From contig CAYFHK010000035.1 in NCBI GenBank assembly GCA_964342585.1, positions 1 through 22,486 on the forward strand: 22,486 nt of DNA, written 5' to 3'. The notes under the pieces are model-generated. The model made no database searches. It was not told the origin of the DNA and saw only the letters and a program-made list of their open reading frames with translations. Positions 15,250 to 22,486 of this stretch are shown here, piece after piece; position 1 is the stretch's first letter, and the number at the start of each line of letters is the position of its first letter. The stretch is from Parvularcula sp964342585. Lineage in GTDB: Bacteria; Pseudomonadota; Alphaproteobacteria; Caulobacterales; Parvularculaceae. The position numbers were made by a program, and so were the translations under genes.

Positions 15250-16683
15250 CTACTCCCCGGCGCGAAGCTCTGCGACATATTTGGCATAGGCCGCATCCGA
15301 GGAATGGAAATCGCTAACGCGATCGTCATCAAATACACGATAGGCGAAGATATCCGGGGCGATCGGCCCGTCGCTCTCGCGCAACTTCCAGTAATACTGG
15401 AGGTCTGGCTCCCGTTGGAAGATCAGGTTTGCCTGCGCTTCCATTGACAGCGTCGCCAGGGTCTCTTGCTCCGCCTTAATCCCGGAGACGTCGATCACCC
15501 GCACATCGAGCGTGCCTGTTTGGCGGTCGACACCGCCCAGATAGATCGTGCCCGCATCATCCTTGAACGTTTTCCAATAACTGTAATCCATCGGCACGCG
15601 CGGCAATTGCCCATATTCGCGGCGCGTATTCCAGCTTTCGTTGATCAGGGCATTGCGGACCAGACGATCAACATCCTTTGGCCCGAATGTTTGACCCCCG
15701 GAGACAAAGCTGATCTGTGCGACGGTCGGCGCCCATTTGAAGGCAGCGTTGTAGTTATCGTCTGCGGCCGCTTTCTTGATGTTGGTCTCCACAGGGACCA
15801 ACATGCTCGGATCGCCATACATCTCGATGGCCTGACGCGCGACGCCGCGACGCATACGGTCAATTTCCGTGGATTGGCAGCCATAGGCCTGGAAAATCGT
15901 GCCCGCAAAACTCCGCACACGGGTGGCGGGCGCATTCCCCTGCTTGAAGATCTGAGCGATCATGGGCGCAAGCTCCGCATCCACATCAACATCGCCAGAC
16001 GTGCGGGAGCTATAGGCGCCCCATGGCCCCCAGCGCATATACCGGCTCCACGTGACTTCGCTGGTGGTGCCCACCACCTCTGGGCAGTAGCGGGCATCCG
16101 CCTCCGAGAAGGCATAGATGATCTGCGCCATTTGCGAGCTGCCCGTGATCATACTGGGCGCGTCTTCGAAATAGCCCGAAAGGATGTAGACGTATTGGAG
16201 CGACACCGTGGTGTCATTGCGCAGCCAACGCTCCATGCGCGCGGAGAGCCGCTGGCGATCGAACACAACACTCCGTGAACCGAAATTCACATAGAGGAAG
16301 CCTTTATCGACCGGCGCGCCCTGCGGCGAGACCAGTGGCACCTCCACCACCGAGCCGAGCGCCCTACGACATTCAAGGCTCATCCGCGATTGGCCATTGG
16401 CGATGGTGTTCGTGACCTTCGCATTTTCGGGCAGCGCGTCGCGGCTTTCCGCGATGAGGGCGACAGGCGACTGGCCATCCGCGCACTCGCTTTCGAGGAT
16501 GCGCAAGGTGAGCCCGTTGCGCTGATACACCTCCCGAACAGTGCCCCGCGCGGGCGCGGCGGGGGCCGATGCCCCCTGACGCATGGCAAGGCCCGACTGG
16601 GCGTGAGCCATAGGGACGACCGTTGCGGCGGCGGCGATGGCGGTTAGGGCGCCGAGCAGCGGCGTCTTGATCTTTTTGTGCAT
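15250..16683 (-). CDS. secreted hypothetical protein, unrecognised
   Basis: A 477-aa protein with a clear signal peptide (MHKKIKTPLLGALTAIAAAA, cleavage after AHA at about 28). The mature part is soluble, with four scattered cysteines that could form two disulphides (ESECADG, SLECRRAL, RYCPEV, AYGCQST), no TM segment and no motif that I recognise. A conserved-looking C-terminal segment includes RDFAYRVFDDD-like residues and DLQYYWKLRE. I do not assign a function. The start is the ATG at 16683 with GAGGGAG 4 nt upstream; an earlier GTG at 16698 is worse placed. It is a single gene on the minus strand with no obvious operon partner. Confidence 0.8.
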   Translation of the reverse strand: MHKKIKTPLLGALTAIAAAATVVPMAHAQSGLAMRQGASAPAAPARGTVREVYQRNGLTLRILESECADGQSPVALIAESRDALPENAKVTNTIANGQSRMSLECRRALGSVVEVPLVSPQGAPVDKGFLYVNFGSRSVVFDRQRLSARMERWLRNDTTVSLQYVYILSGYFEDAPSMITGSSQMAQIIYAFSEADARYCPEVVGTTSEVTWSRYMRWGPWGAYSSRTSGDVDVDAELAPMIAQIFKQGNAPATRVRSFAGTIFQAYGCQSTEIDRMRRGVARQAIEMYGDPSMLVPVETNIKKAAADDNYNAAFKWAPTVAQISFVSGGQTFGPKDVDRLVRNALINESWNTRREYGQLPRVPMDYSYWKTFKDDAGTIYLGGVDRQTGTLDVRVIDVSGIKAEQETLATLSMEAQANLIFQREPDLQYYWKLRESDGPIAPDIFAYRVFDDDRVSDFHSSDAAYAKYVAELRAGE

Positions 16684-16694
16684 GATGCTCCCTC

Positions 16695-16907
16695 TCACGG
16701 CGAGAAATTGCGGGGTTTAGCCGGAAGGGTCAAGAAAGCGGCGCCTCCGTTCTCGCCGCACATCCTGGTTTGCGGGGGGCCTGTTTTCGGGAACGGATCC
16801 CTGCCTGCGCAGGGATGGGCGCGGCGCAGGCGCAGCTCGAAGTCCCGGTCCGACCGCGCCTGGGCCCGCCGGCGACGCTCCTGATCTTTCATCCGGACAC
16901 GCGGCAT
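16695..16907 (-). CDS. possible small basic protein, low confidence
   Basis: A 70-codon frame starting ATG after GGGCGAGG. It begins with a Lys/Arg-rich helix (MPRVRMKDQERRRRAQARS), then reads through the REP-like hairpin to give AHPCAGRDPF, the typical translation of such repeats, and ends FLTLPAKPRNFSP. The N-terminal half could be a real small gene whose 3' end was replaced by the repeat. The alternative is chance. It ends 11 bp before the secreted-protein start. Confidence 0.2.
   Translation of the reverse strand: MPRVRMKDQERRRRAQARSDRDFELRLRRAHPCAGRDPFPKTGPPQTRMCGENGGAAFLTLPAKPRNFSP
16797..16816. repeat. REP-like hairpin
   Basis: Perfect 8-bp arms ATCCCTGC and GCAGGGAT around a CTGC loop. 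The right part plus loop (CTGCCTGCGCAGGGATG) recurs with one mismatch at 20762-20778, so this is a dispersed element rather than a unique terminator. Confidence 0.6.
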
Positions 16908-16946
16908 TGCCTCGCCCTTTCGTCGAGTATTGAACAGGAGGGAGAC

Positions 16947-17027
16947 CCGCGCACGGGGCTCGCCCGGCGGAGGGTGTTACAATACTTTGCTGGGCGATGA
17001 GGTTTCCCACACCGACCCCGTGCGCGG
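16947..17027. repeat. 12-bp perfect inverted repeat with 57-nt interior
   Basis: CCGCGCACGGGG at 16947-16958 is matched by its exact reverse complement at 17016-17027. The interior 16959-17015 is not a coding frame. No target-site duplication is seen outside the arms, and no transposase is inside. It could be a large hairpin, a binding site or the remnant of a small mobile element. Confidence 0.55.
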
Positions 17028-17234
17028 CCGCAATCCTTGATCAGCGGGGCCTATAAGAAGCTCACCCGCCATTGGTCGCCCCGCGCGCCAGAATTGAGGC
17101 GCACGGCCATCAGATCACGGACCACAGGCGAACAAGGCGACGGCACCAAATCGTCCCGGATCCTGTTGCGAGGGCTGCAGGGTAGCGGAAGCGGGAGAGA
17201 TGGGGATAAGTTGCCGCTTAATGGGGAGCGAAAA

Positions 17235-19124
17235 ATGCGCACTTGGCGTATCAGGATCATCAAACGTGTAAGGGAAGTGACAAAGCCTCTCCGGCGGCTG
17301 CGCATTCCGCGCGTTGGGCCCGATATCTTCGAGGTTCCTTTTCTCTTTACCTTTGCTGGGGTGCTCTGCTTCCTCGGGTTCGCACTGTTTAGTCTGATCA
17401 GCGGAAAGCCTGTTCCATTCAACAACTCCTTACAACCGTTTCTGCAACAGATCATTCCGCCCATCGTCTCCTGTCCAACTGAGGCAACTGCTGAACCTTC
17501 GCCGAACTGTTTCGACTGGGAGGCGTTCCGGTCTATGATGTTCGGCATCGCGGGTCTTGTCGGTGCGGTGTTCGGACTGTTCCAACTCTCAAACTCTGCC
17601 ACGCGCACACGGTTGACACGGACCGACACCGACGTGAGGCGCGAAAGCGAGCGGAATGATCGTTATGTGAAGGCAGTGGAACTATTGGCACACGACGACG
17701 ATTCCGTCCGAATGGGCGGCATATACGCACTCGAGCGACTGGCTCAGGAAGACAATGGCGCCTATTTCGATACAGTGGTCGAGGTGCTGAGCGCCTATAT
17801 CCGTTATCGCACGAATGCGGAAATCAAATTGAATGGCGAGACGGTGTTCGCCTACCCCCCACGACGAAAGGCGGGGCCATGGCCGGGCCGGCTGAAGACC
17901 AAAGCAACCTTTGATGAGTGGCAAGACTACGGGAAAGCGGTTCGCGAAGCGGCGTGGGCCAATCCCCATACAGAGCCGGTAAAATCGGCTCATCGCGCCT
18001 TAAGTCGATTAACTGAAAAGCGGGACCGATTCACAGCAGCGAGTGAACATGCCGATCTTAGAAACGCATGGGTCATTGGCTTGAATGCTGCCAACACTGT
18101 CATGGAAAAATGGCAGCTCCAAGGCGCGCTATTCAAGGGCGCGGACCTTCGGGGCGCCCAACTGGATGGCTCGGATCTCTGGGGTGCCGATTTGGACGGC
18201 GCGGACCTCGGGAAGACCGATTTGAAGGACGCGAACCTGAGGGAGGCCCAATTGGAGGGCGCGAACCTCACGAGCGCCCATCTAAACGGCGCGGACCTCA
18301 GGGGCGCCCATCTGGAGGGTGCAAAACTCACCCGCGCCCATCTGGAGGGTGCGAAACTCACCCGCGCCCAATTAGAGAACGCGGACCTTAGGGGCGCCCA
18401 ATTGAAGGGCGCGGACCTCTGGGCCGCCCAATTGGAGCACGCGGACCTTTGGAACGCCCAATTGAAGGACGCGGACCTCACGAACGCTCATCTAAACGGC
18501 GCGAACCTCAGGGGCGCCCATCTGGAGGGTGCAAAACTCACCCGCACCCAATTAGAGAACGCGGACCTCAGGGGCGCCCAATTGAAGGGCGCGGACCTGA
18601 AGGAGGCCCAAATGAAGGGTGCGGACCTCAGGGATGCACAATTGAAAGGCGCGGACCTCACGGGCGCCGAATTAGAGGGCGCGGACCTGAGAGACGCCCA
18701 ACTGGACGGCTACGACCTCAGGGGCCCCCAGTTGAAGGACGCGGACCTGAGGGAGGCCCAATTGAAGGGCACGGACCTCAGAGGCGCCGAATTGAAGGGC
18801 GCCAACCTCATGGGTGCCCACCTGAACGACGCCGACCTGAGGGAGGCCCAATTAAAGGGCGCGGATCTAACCGGCGCCCAATTGAAGGGCGCGAACCTCA
18901 GGGGCGCCCATTTGGAGGGGGCGGACCTCTGGAACGCAAATGCTGTAACCTGCCATCAGCTCAATTCTGCCGTCTGGCCAACGGCTCGGCCGCCCGCGTC
19001 TTTCCCGAAACCATACACCGCCAACACGTTCAACAAGAAGTGGTGCACGTGTCCGAATGATCCGACCAAGCTTTTACCGCGCGAGAAATGGGCCGCGCCG
19101 CCGGAATGGAACGGCGTGGACTGA
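17235..19124 (+). CDS. membrane-anchored pentapeptide-repeat protein
   Basis: A 629-aa protein. A basic N-terminus is followed by TM1 (about 35-56), a periplasmic loop with two cysteines (C80, C92) and TM2 (about 101-117). The cytoplasmic part begins with KAVELLAHDDDSVRMGGIYALERLAQED (about 146-173), a motif that I know from other pentapeptide-repeat membrane proteins. Residues about 298-568 are some 54 pentapeptides of the A(D/N)LXX type, predicted to form a right-handed quadrilateral beta-helix rod. A short Cys-containing tail (WCTCPND) follows. The start is the ATG at 17235 with GGGGAG 6 nt upstream; an earlier in-frame ATG at 17037 lacks such a site. The repeat tract has recent internal duplications. 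Molecular role unknown. Confidence 0.88.
   Translation: MRTWRIRIIKRVREVTKPLRRLRIPRVGPDIFEVPFLFTFAGVLCFLGFALFSLISGKPVPFNNSLQPFLQQIIPPIVSCPTEATAEPSPNCFDWEAFRSMMFGIAGLVGAVFGLFQLSNSATRTRLTRTDTDVRRESERNDRYVKAVELLAHDDDSVRMGGIYALERLAQEDNGAYFDTVVEVLSAYIRYRTNAEIKLNGETVFAYPPRRKAGPWPGRLKTKATFDEWQDYGKAVREAAWANPHTEPVKSAHRALSRLTEKRDRFTAASEHADLRNAWVIGLNAANTVMEKWQLQGALFKGADLRGAQLDGSDLWGADLDGADLGKTDLKDANLREAQLEGANLTSAHLNGADLRGAHLEGAKLTRAHLEGAKLTRAQLENADLRGAQLKGADLWAAQLEHADLWNAQLKDADLTNAHLNGANLRGAHLEGAKLTRTQLENADLRGAQLKGADLKEAQMKGADLRDAQLKGADLTGAELEGADLRDAQLDGYDLRGPQLKDADLREAQLKGTDLRGAELKGANLMGAHLNDADLREAQLKGADLTGAQLKGANLRGAHLEGADLWNANAVTCHQLNSAVWPTARPPASFPKPYTANTFNKKWCTCPNDPTKLLPREKWAAPPEWNGVD
18123..18938 (+). 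repeat. 30-bp coding repeat tract (pentapeptide pairs)
   Basis: The pentapeptide region has a 30-bp period, two pentapeptides per unit. A tandem pair (18311-18340 and 18341-18370) differs at a single base. A longer segment, 18271-18420, recurs at 18481-18600 with that extra unit missing and about 7 differences in 120 bp. The tract looks to have grown by recombination between repeats. Confidence 0.85.
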
Positions 19125-19213
19125 TGGTGACGTCACCCCAGCGAAGCGATTGCGTGTGCCGGGCGCCAGACTCTATTACATCAAAATGCGGAGGCTGGAT
19201 GGCCCGGTGGTGG

Positions 19214-19243
19214 ATCCCGGCTTTCGCTGCGCTCAGACGGGAT
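19214..19243. repeat. REP-like intergenic palindrome
   Basis: ATCCCG and CGGGAT flank an 18-nt inner segment GCTTTCGCTGCGCTCAGA. This layout is that of widespread short intergenic repeats in alphaproteobacteria (GGATCCCGGCTTTCGC... GGGATGACG). It lies between the pentapeptide gene and the convergent Tat protein gene, and could act as a bidirectional terminator. Confidence 0.55.
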
Positions 19244-19273
19244 GACGGAGAGTGGCGCGGGGACAGCGCTCGG

Positions 19274-20494
19274 CTACACCTCATATTTCGGCGTCGCCGC
19301 CAGATCCCCAATGCGGCGGCCCCTTGCGAACGCCGCTCGGCCGACCGGGAAGGACTCCTCTGCCGCGGAGGTGGGGGTGAGCCCGCTTTCGATGAACCGG
19401 GCACGGATCGCCTCACGCTCGCTTTTCGTCAGCACGGGCACGGCATCGGCGTGCCCTTCGATGGGCACGAGCCCGCCATTGCCTCCGCCGAGCCACGAGA
19501 AATATTTATTGTGCTGGTAAGGATGCGCGCCCGCGGCCACCACCGATGACTGGAGATCGAAGAAAGCCTCGTGAAGCGCCTGGATCTTCGCCGCCGCCTC
19601 GTCCATCGCCGCGATATCGCCAGCGGCCGCCGCATTGAGCAGTTTATTCGCCAGCTGATGATCCGGCGTCTGCACCGCTTCGGCGTTCCACTGCCCACTC
19701 CACTGTATATGATGATGCCGCGCAAGCAGGGGCACAAAATCGAGATTGACCGGCGCGATGAGCAACCGGTCGCCTAGCACCTCCGCCAGCCGCCTATGCG
19801 AGGTGAGCGAGATGGGCTGTGACACCTTTACCGACACGACATTGGGCAAATCCGCCAAGCGGTCGAACACATCAATCGGCAGGCCGGATGGGCCGAGATG
19901 AGGAAAGTACCGCCCGGCATTGTTCGCCGCATACAGAATGATCGGCAACTCGGTCGCCTGCACCCGCTCGGCAAGCGCGGCATAAAGCGCGTCGGCCTCA
20001 ATATCGGCAGGGAAACGCGGGGCAAGGAGCACCATATCCACGCCCAGCTTTTCAAGGGCGCGGAGCTGGGCGATATCCGCCTCTGCCGTGGAAGAGCCGA
20101 TGACCCCGTGAATGGCGTGGCGCCCCTTTGCGGCAGACATGATCGCGCTGAGATAGGTTTGCCAGGAGGGGGTGCCCGGCAAGGTCCAGTTGATCATGGG
20201 CATGGTGGCACAGAAGCCCTGATCCATGGCGGCCGTGACATCCTGCGCCAGCCCCTCATCGTCGAGCGTTTCGAGGTCGGGCTTGAAGGAGGGGAACATG
20301 AGGTTCGCCATGCCCGTGAGCGCCTTTGCAGCATGCGCCCGCTGCGGCGTGGAGGTATCGGGCACGCGCGAGGGCGCGCCTTTCGGCGCGGCGGCGGCGC
20401 TGCCGATGAGCCCGACCGATGCCGCGGTAAGGCCCGCGCTCGCCGCGAGCACATCGCGCCGCGTCGACAAATGTGGATTTGAATGCGGCGCCAT
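19274..20494 (-). CDS. Tat-exported protein of the dihydrodipicolinate synthase superfamily
   Basis: A 406-aa protein with a twin-arginine signal (STRRDVLAASAGLTAASVGL, cleavage near AAAA at 36). The rest follows the DHDPS/NAL aldolase barrel: GVIGSSTAEADIAQLRALEKLGVDMVLLAPR (about 130-160), LPIILYAANNAGRYF with Tyr188 and PNVVSVKVSQP with Lys223, the Schiff-base lysine position. The usual GTTGE strand is replaced by a divergent segment. About 100 residues extend beyond the barrel at the C-terminus. Family members act on pyruvate and aldehydes in the cytoplasm, so export is unusual and the substrate unknown. The start is an ATG at 20494 with a strong AGGAGGGG site; a longer frame to 20554 precedes that site. 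Confidence 0.83.
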   Translation of the reverse strand: MAPHSNPHLSTRRDVLAASAGLTAASVGLIGSAAAAPKGAPSRVPDTSTPQRAHAAKALTGMANLMFPSFKPDLETLDDEGLAQDVTAAMDQGFCATMPMINWTLPGTPSWQTYLSAIMSAAKGRHAIHGVIGSSTAEADIAQLRALEKLGVDMVLLAPRFPADIEADALYAALAERVQATELPIILYAANNAGRYFPHLGPSGLPIDVFDRLADLPNVVSVKVSQPISLTSHRRLAEVLGDRLLIAPVNLDFVPLLARHHHIQWSGQWNAEAVQTPDHQLANKLLNAAAAGDIAAMDEAAAKIQALHEAFFDLQSSVVAAGAHPYQHNKYFSWLGGGNGGLVPIEGHADAVPVLTKSEREAIRARFIESGLTPTSAAEESFPVGRAAFARGRRIGDLAATPKYEV

Positions 20495-20761
20495 GGCGTC
20501 CCCTCCTATTGGTGCGTTAGATAGTTTTTTCCCTCTGTAGCTTGCCACGGCCACCCCTGTCCAATTGGGATCACTGGTTGTGATAGGTGGGCGCCGGATT
20601 TGGTCGCGCGGGCCCAGAGAGCAACGGACGGATGTACCCCGCGGGGCCAGCGCTTTTGATTATCAGAAAACGCAGGCGGCGTTGCCAGGTGATGGATCCG
20701 GCATGCGCTTCGCGCGGCCGGAAGACGGCACCTTTGGTTGCTTGTGGCTGGGATCAAGTCA

Positions 20762-20778
20762 CTGCATGCGCAGGGATG
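20762..20778. repeat. degenerate copy of the REP-like element
   Basis: CTGCATGCGCAGGGATG matches 16801-16817 at 16 of 17 positions. The left arm is degraded, so no long hairpin forms. It lies just downstream of lepA in the gap between lepA and the Tat protein gene. Confidence 0.45.
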
Positions 20779-20788
20779 TGCGGGAGAA

Positions 20789-22486
20789 TTACGAATCCAT
20801 CTTCAGGGCTTTGATGAACGCATCCTGAGGAATTTCCACACGGCCGAATTGGCGCATCTTTTTCTTGCCCGCCTTTTGCTTCTCCAGCAGCTTACGCTTC
20901 CGCGTGGCGTCGCCGCCATAGCATTTGGCCGTCACATCCTTCCGCATGGCGCCGATGGTTTCGCGCGCGATGACACGCCCGCCAATGGCCGCCTGGATGG
21001 GGATTTTGAACAGGTGCCGCGGGATCAGCTCTTTGAGCTTTTCGCACATCGCGCGGCCGCGCATTTCGGCCTTTGAGCGGTGCACGATGATGGCGAGCGC
21101 ATCCACCGGCTCTTCATTCACCAGGATCTGCATACGGACGAGATCGTCCTCGCGATAGCCGATGATCTGGTAGTCAAAGCTGGCATAGCCCTTGGTGATG
21201 GATTTGAGCCGGTCGTAGAAATCGAACACCACCTCGTTCAGCGGCAGCTCATAGACCACCATGGCGCGGCTGCCAGCATAGGTGAGATCTTGCTGGATTC
21301 CGCGACGCTCTTCACAAAGTTTCAGCACACTGCCCAAAAACTCGTCCGGCACTAGGATCGTGGCCTTAATCCACGGCTCTTCAAGATGGTCGATATGCAC
21401 CGGGTCCGGCATATCGGCCGGGTTATGCAGCTCCTCCATCTCGCCATCGGTCTTATACATATGGTAGACCACCGAGGGCGCGGTGGTGATAAGATCGATA
21501 TTGAACTCGCGCTCCAGCCGTTCACGGATAATCTCCAAGTGCAACAGCCCAAGGAAGCCGCAGCGGAAGCCGAAGCCCAAGGCGGCGGAGGTCTCCATCT
21601 CGAACTCAAAGCTCGCATCATTGAGCCGCAGCTTGGCGATGGCCTCGCGCAGGTCCTCGAACTCCGCGCTATCCACAGGGAAGAGCCCACAGAAGACCAC
21701 CGGCTGTGAGGGTTTAAAGCCCGACAGTGCCTTTTCAGCGGGCTTGCGCTCATCCGTGATCGTATCACCAACATTGGTGTCGGCCACCTCTTTGATCGAG
21801 GCGGTGATGTAGCCGATCTCGCCTGGGCCCATCTCATCGACCGTGGTGCGCAGCGGCGTGAACTTGCCGACGCTATCCACCGTATAGGTGGCTTTGGCGT
21901 TCATCATACGGATCTTTTGACCCTTTTTGATGACGCCATCGACAACGCGGATGAGGACGACGACGCCGAGATAGCTGTCATACCAACTATCGACCAACAT
22001 CGCCTTCAGCGGCGCCTCGCTGTCACCCTTGGGTGATGGCAGGCGCGTGACAATCGCCTCGAGCACGTCTTCGATCCCAATGCCGGTTTTGGCGGAGATG
22101 AGCACCGCATCCTGCGCATCAAGGCCGATCACCTCCTCGATCTGCTCCTTCACCCGGTCTGGCTCGGCGGCGGGGAGATCAATTTTGTTCAGTACCGGGA
22201 CGATTTCGTGATTAACCTCAATCGCTTGGTAGACGTTGGCGAGGGTCTGCGCCTCCACCCCTTGGGAGGCGTCGACCACCAAGAGTGAGCCTTCGACGGC
22301 GGCCAGCGAGCGGTTCACCTCATAGGCGAAGTCCACGTGGCCGGGCGTGTCGATCAGGTTCAGCTGATAGGTGATGCCATCCTTAGCGGTATATTTGAGA
22401 GAGACCGTCTGCGCCTTAATCGTGATGCCGCGCTCGCGCTCGAGCTCCATATTGTCGAGCACCTGCTCCTTCATCTCGCGCTCGGT
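20789..22486 (-). CDS. lepA: elongation factor 4 (LepA GTPase), 5' partial
   Basis: 565 C-terminal residues of LepA are visible. The P-loop and first 40-50 residues lie beyond the window edge. The visible part opens with TEREMKEQVLDNMELERERGITIKAQTV (switch I region), then LIDTPGHVDF (G3) and NKIDLPAA (G4). FGFRCGFLGLLHLEI, GYASFDYQI and GGRVIARET further on are specific to LepA rather than EF-G. It ends with the C-terminal RNA-binding part, GGDATRKRKLLEKQKAGKKKMR and then a final FIKALKMDS. LepA is a membrane-associated ribosomal GTPase involved in translation and initiation under stress. No break or frameshift is seen. Confidence 0.97.
   Translation of the reverse strand, partial: TEREMKEQVLDNMELERERGITIKAQTVSLKYTAKDGITYQLNLIDTPGHVDFAYEVNRSLAAVEGSLLVVDASQGVEAQTLANVYQAIEVNHEIVPVLNKIDLPAAEPDRVKEQIEEVIGLDAQDAVLISAKTGIGIEDVLEAIVTRLPSPKGDSEAPLKAMLVDSWYDSYLGVVVLIRVVDGVIKKGQKIRMMNAKATYTVDSVGKFTPLRTTVDEMGPGEIGYITASIKEVADTNVGDTITDERKPAEKALSGFKPSQPVVFCGLFPVDSAEFEDLREAIAKLRLNDASFEFEMETSAALGFGFRCGFLGLLHLEIIRERLEREFNIDLITTAPSVVYHMYKTDGEMEELHNPADMPDPVHIDHLEEPWIKATILVPDEFLGSVLKLCEERRGIQQDLTYAGSRAMVVYELPLNEVVFDFYDRLKSITKGYASFDYQIIGYREDDLVRMQILVNEEPVDALAIIVHRSKAEMRGRAMCEKLKELIPRHLFKIPIQAAIGGRVIARETIGAMRKDVTAKCYGGDATRKRKLLEKQKAGKKKMRQFGRVEIPQDAFIKALKMDS

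Larger units (their letters stand above)
16684..17234. other. 551-bp intergenic stretch without a confident gene
   Basis: It contains the REP-like hairpin at 16797-16816, a 12-bp inverted repeat (16947-16958 and 17016-17027) and one weak 70-codon minus-strand reading frame (16695-16907). I see no convincing promoter, terminator or RNA gene. It separates the secreted protein gene from the pentapeptide gene. Confidence 0.6.

Noticed and set aside
15466..16278. 270-codon plus-strand frame
   Set aside because: Antisense to the secreted protein gene, which has a signal peptide and good ribosome site. No family match.
17037..17234. 66-residue N-terminal extension of the pentapeptide protein
   Set aside because: No ribosome site before 17037, and GGGGAG is well placed before the ATG at 17235.
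17990..18481. 163-codon minus-strand frame rich in repeated SAPFNWA-like units
   Set aside because: It is the antisense of the pentapeptide repeats; the repetition is inherited from the coding strand.
18123..18938. Regular 30-bp repeats resembling a CRISPR-like array
   Set aside because: The units are contiguous, in frame and encode A(D/N)LXX pentapeptides. There are no unique spacers.

Overview
The window looks like chromosomal DNA from a GC-rich alphaproteobacterium. The evidence is the ChvI/ChvG two-component pair followed directly by a short HPr kinase, an EIIA-Man-type protein and HPr, the pheA gene next to a membrane-anchored cytochrome c, and small families such as DUF4169 and DUF1036. 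I cannot place the genus. A Parvularcula/Hyphomonas/Caulobacter-like background is a guess from gene content. I see no rRNA, tRNA, CRISPR array, insertion sequence or phage gene.

Layout. 1-2304: the 3' end of nudC (NADH pyrophosphatase) converges on pheA. A divergent pair, cytochrome c plus DUF4169, follows. 2314-6270 is all minus strand: DUF1036/peptidoglycan-binding protein > HAD pyrimidine nucleotidase > dapD forms a tight operon, then comes a MarR-type regulator overlapping an NlpC/P60 hydrolase, with a 9+9 bp palindrome just before the regulator. 6398-7404: a Sir2/CobB-type deacylase overlaps a pterin carbinolamine dehydratase gene. 7497-11206: chvI-chvG-hprK-EIIA-HPr, several joined by 4-bp GTGA overlaps, which is the envelope-stress and regulatory-phosphotransferase module of alphaproteobacteria. 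No enzyme I gene and no pckA are in view. 11203-15163: a run of small envelope or metabolic genes (multi-TM protein, thioesterase, SRPBCC protein, secreted fasciclin protein with its terminator, DUF2799 lipoprotein, DUF998 membrane protein). 15250-16683: a secreted protein I do not recognise. 16684-17234: about 550 bp with no confident gene, but with a REP-like hairpin and a long inverted repeat. 17235-19124: a membrane-anchored pentapeptide-repeat protein with a visibly recent 30-bp repeat history. 19274-20494: a Tat-exported DapA-superfamily protein. 20789-22486: lepA, cut by the window edge.

How the genes work together. The clearest unit is the ChvIG/HprK/PTS cluster. By family knowledge, a membrane kinase (ChvG) senses the envelope and controls ChvI, while HprK can phosphorylate HPr on Ser and HPr relays phosphate from enzyme I (elsewhere) to EIIA. 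Most of the rest is ordinary housekeeping and envelope biology. No clearly new multi-gene system is evident. The most interesting leads are the pentapeptide protein, the Tat-exported aldolase-superfamily protein, the structured leader of the fasciclin gene, the MarR palindrome and the inverted repeat at 16947-17027.
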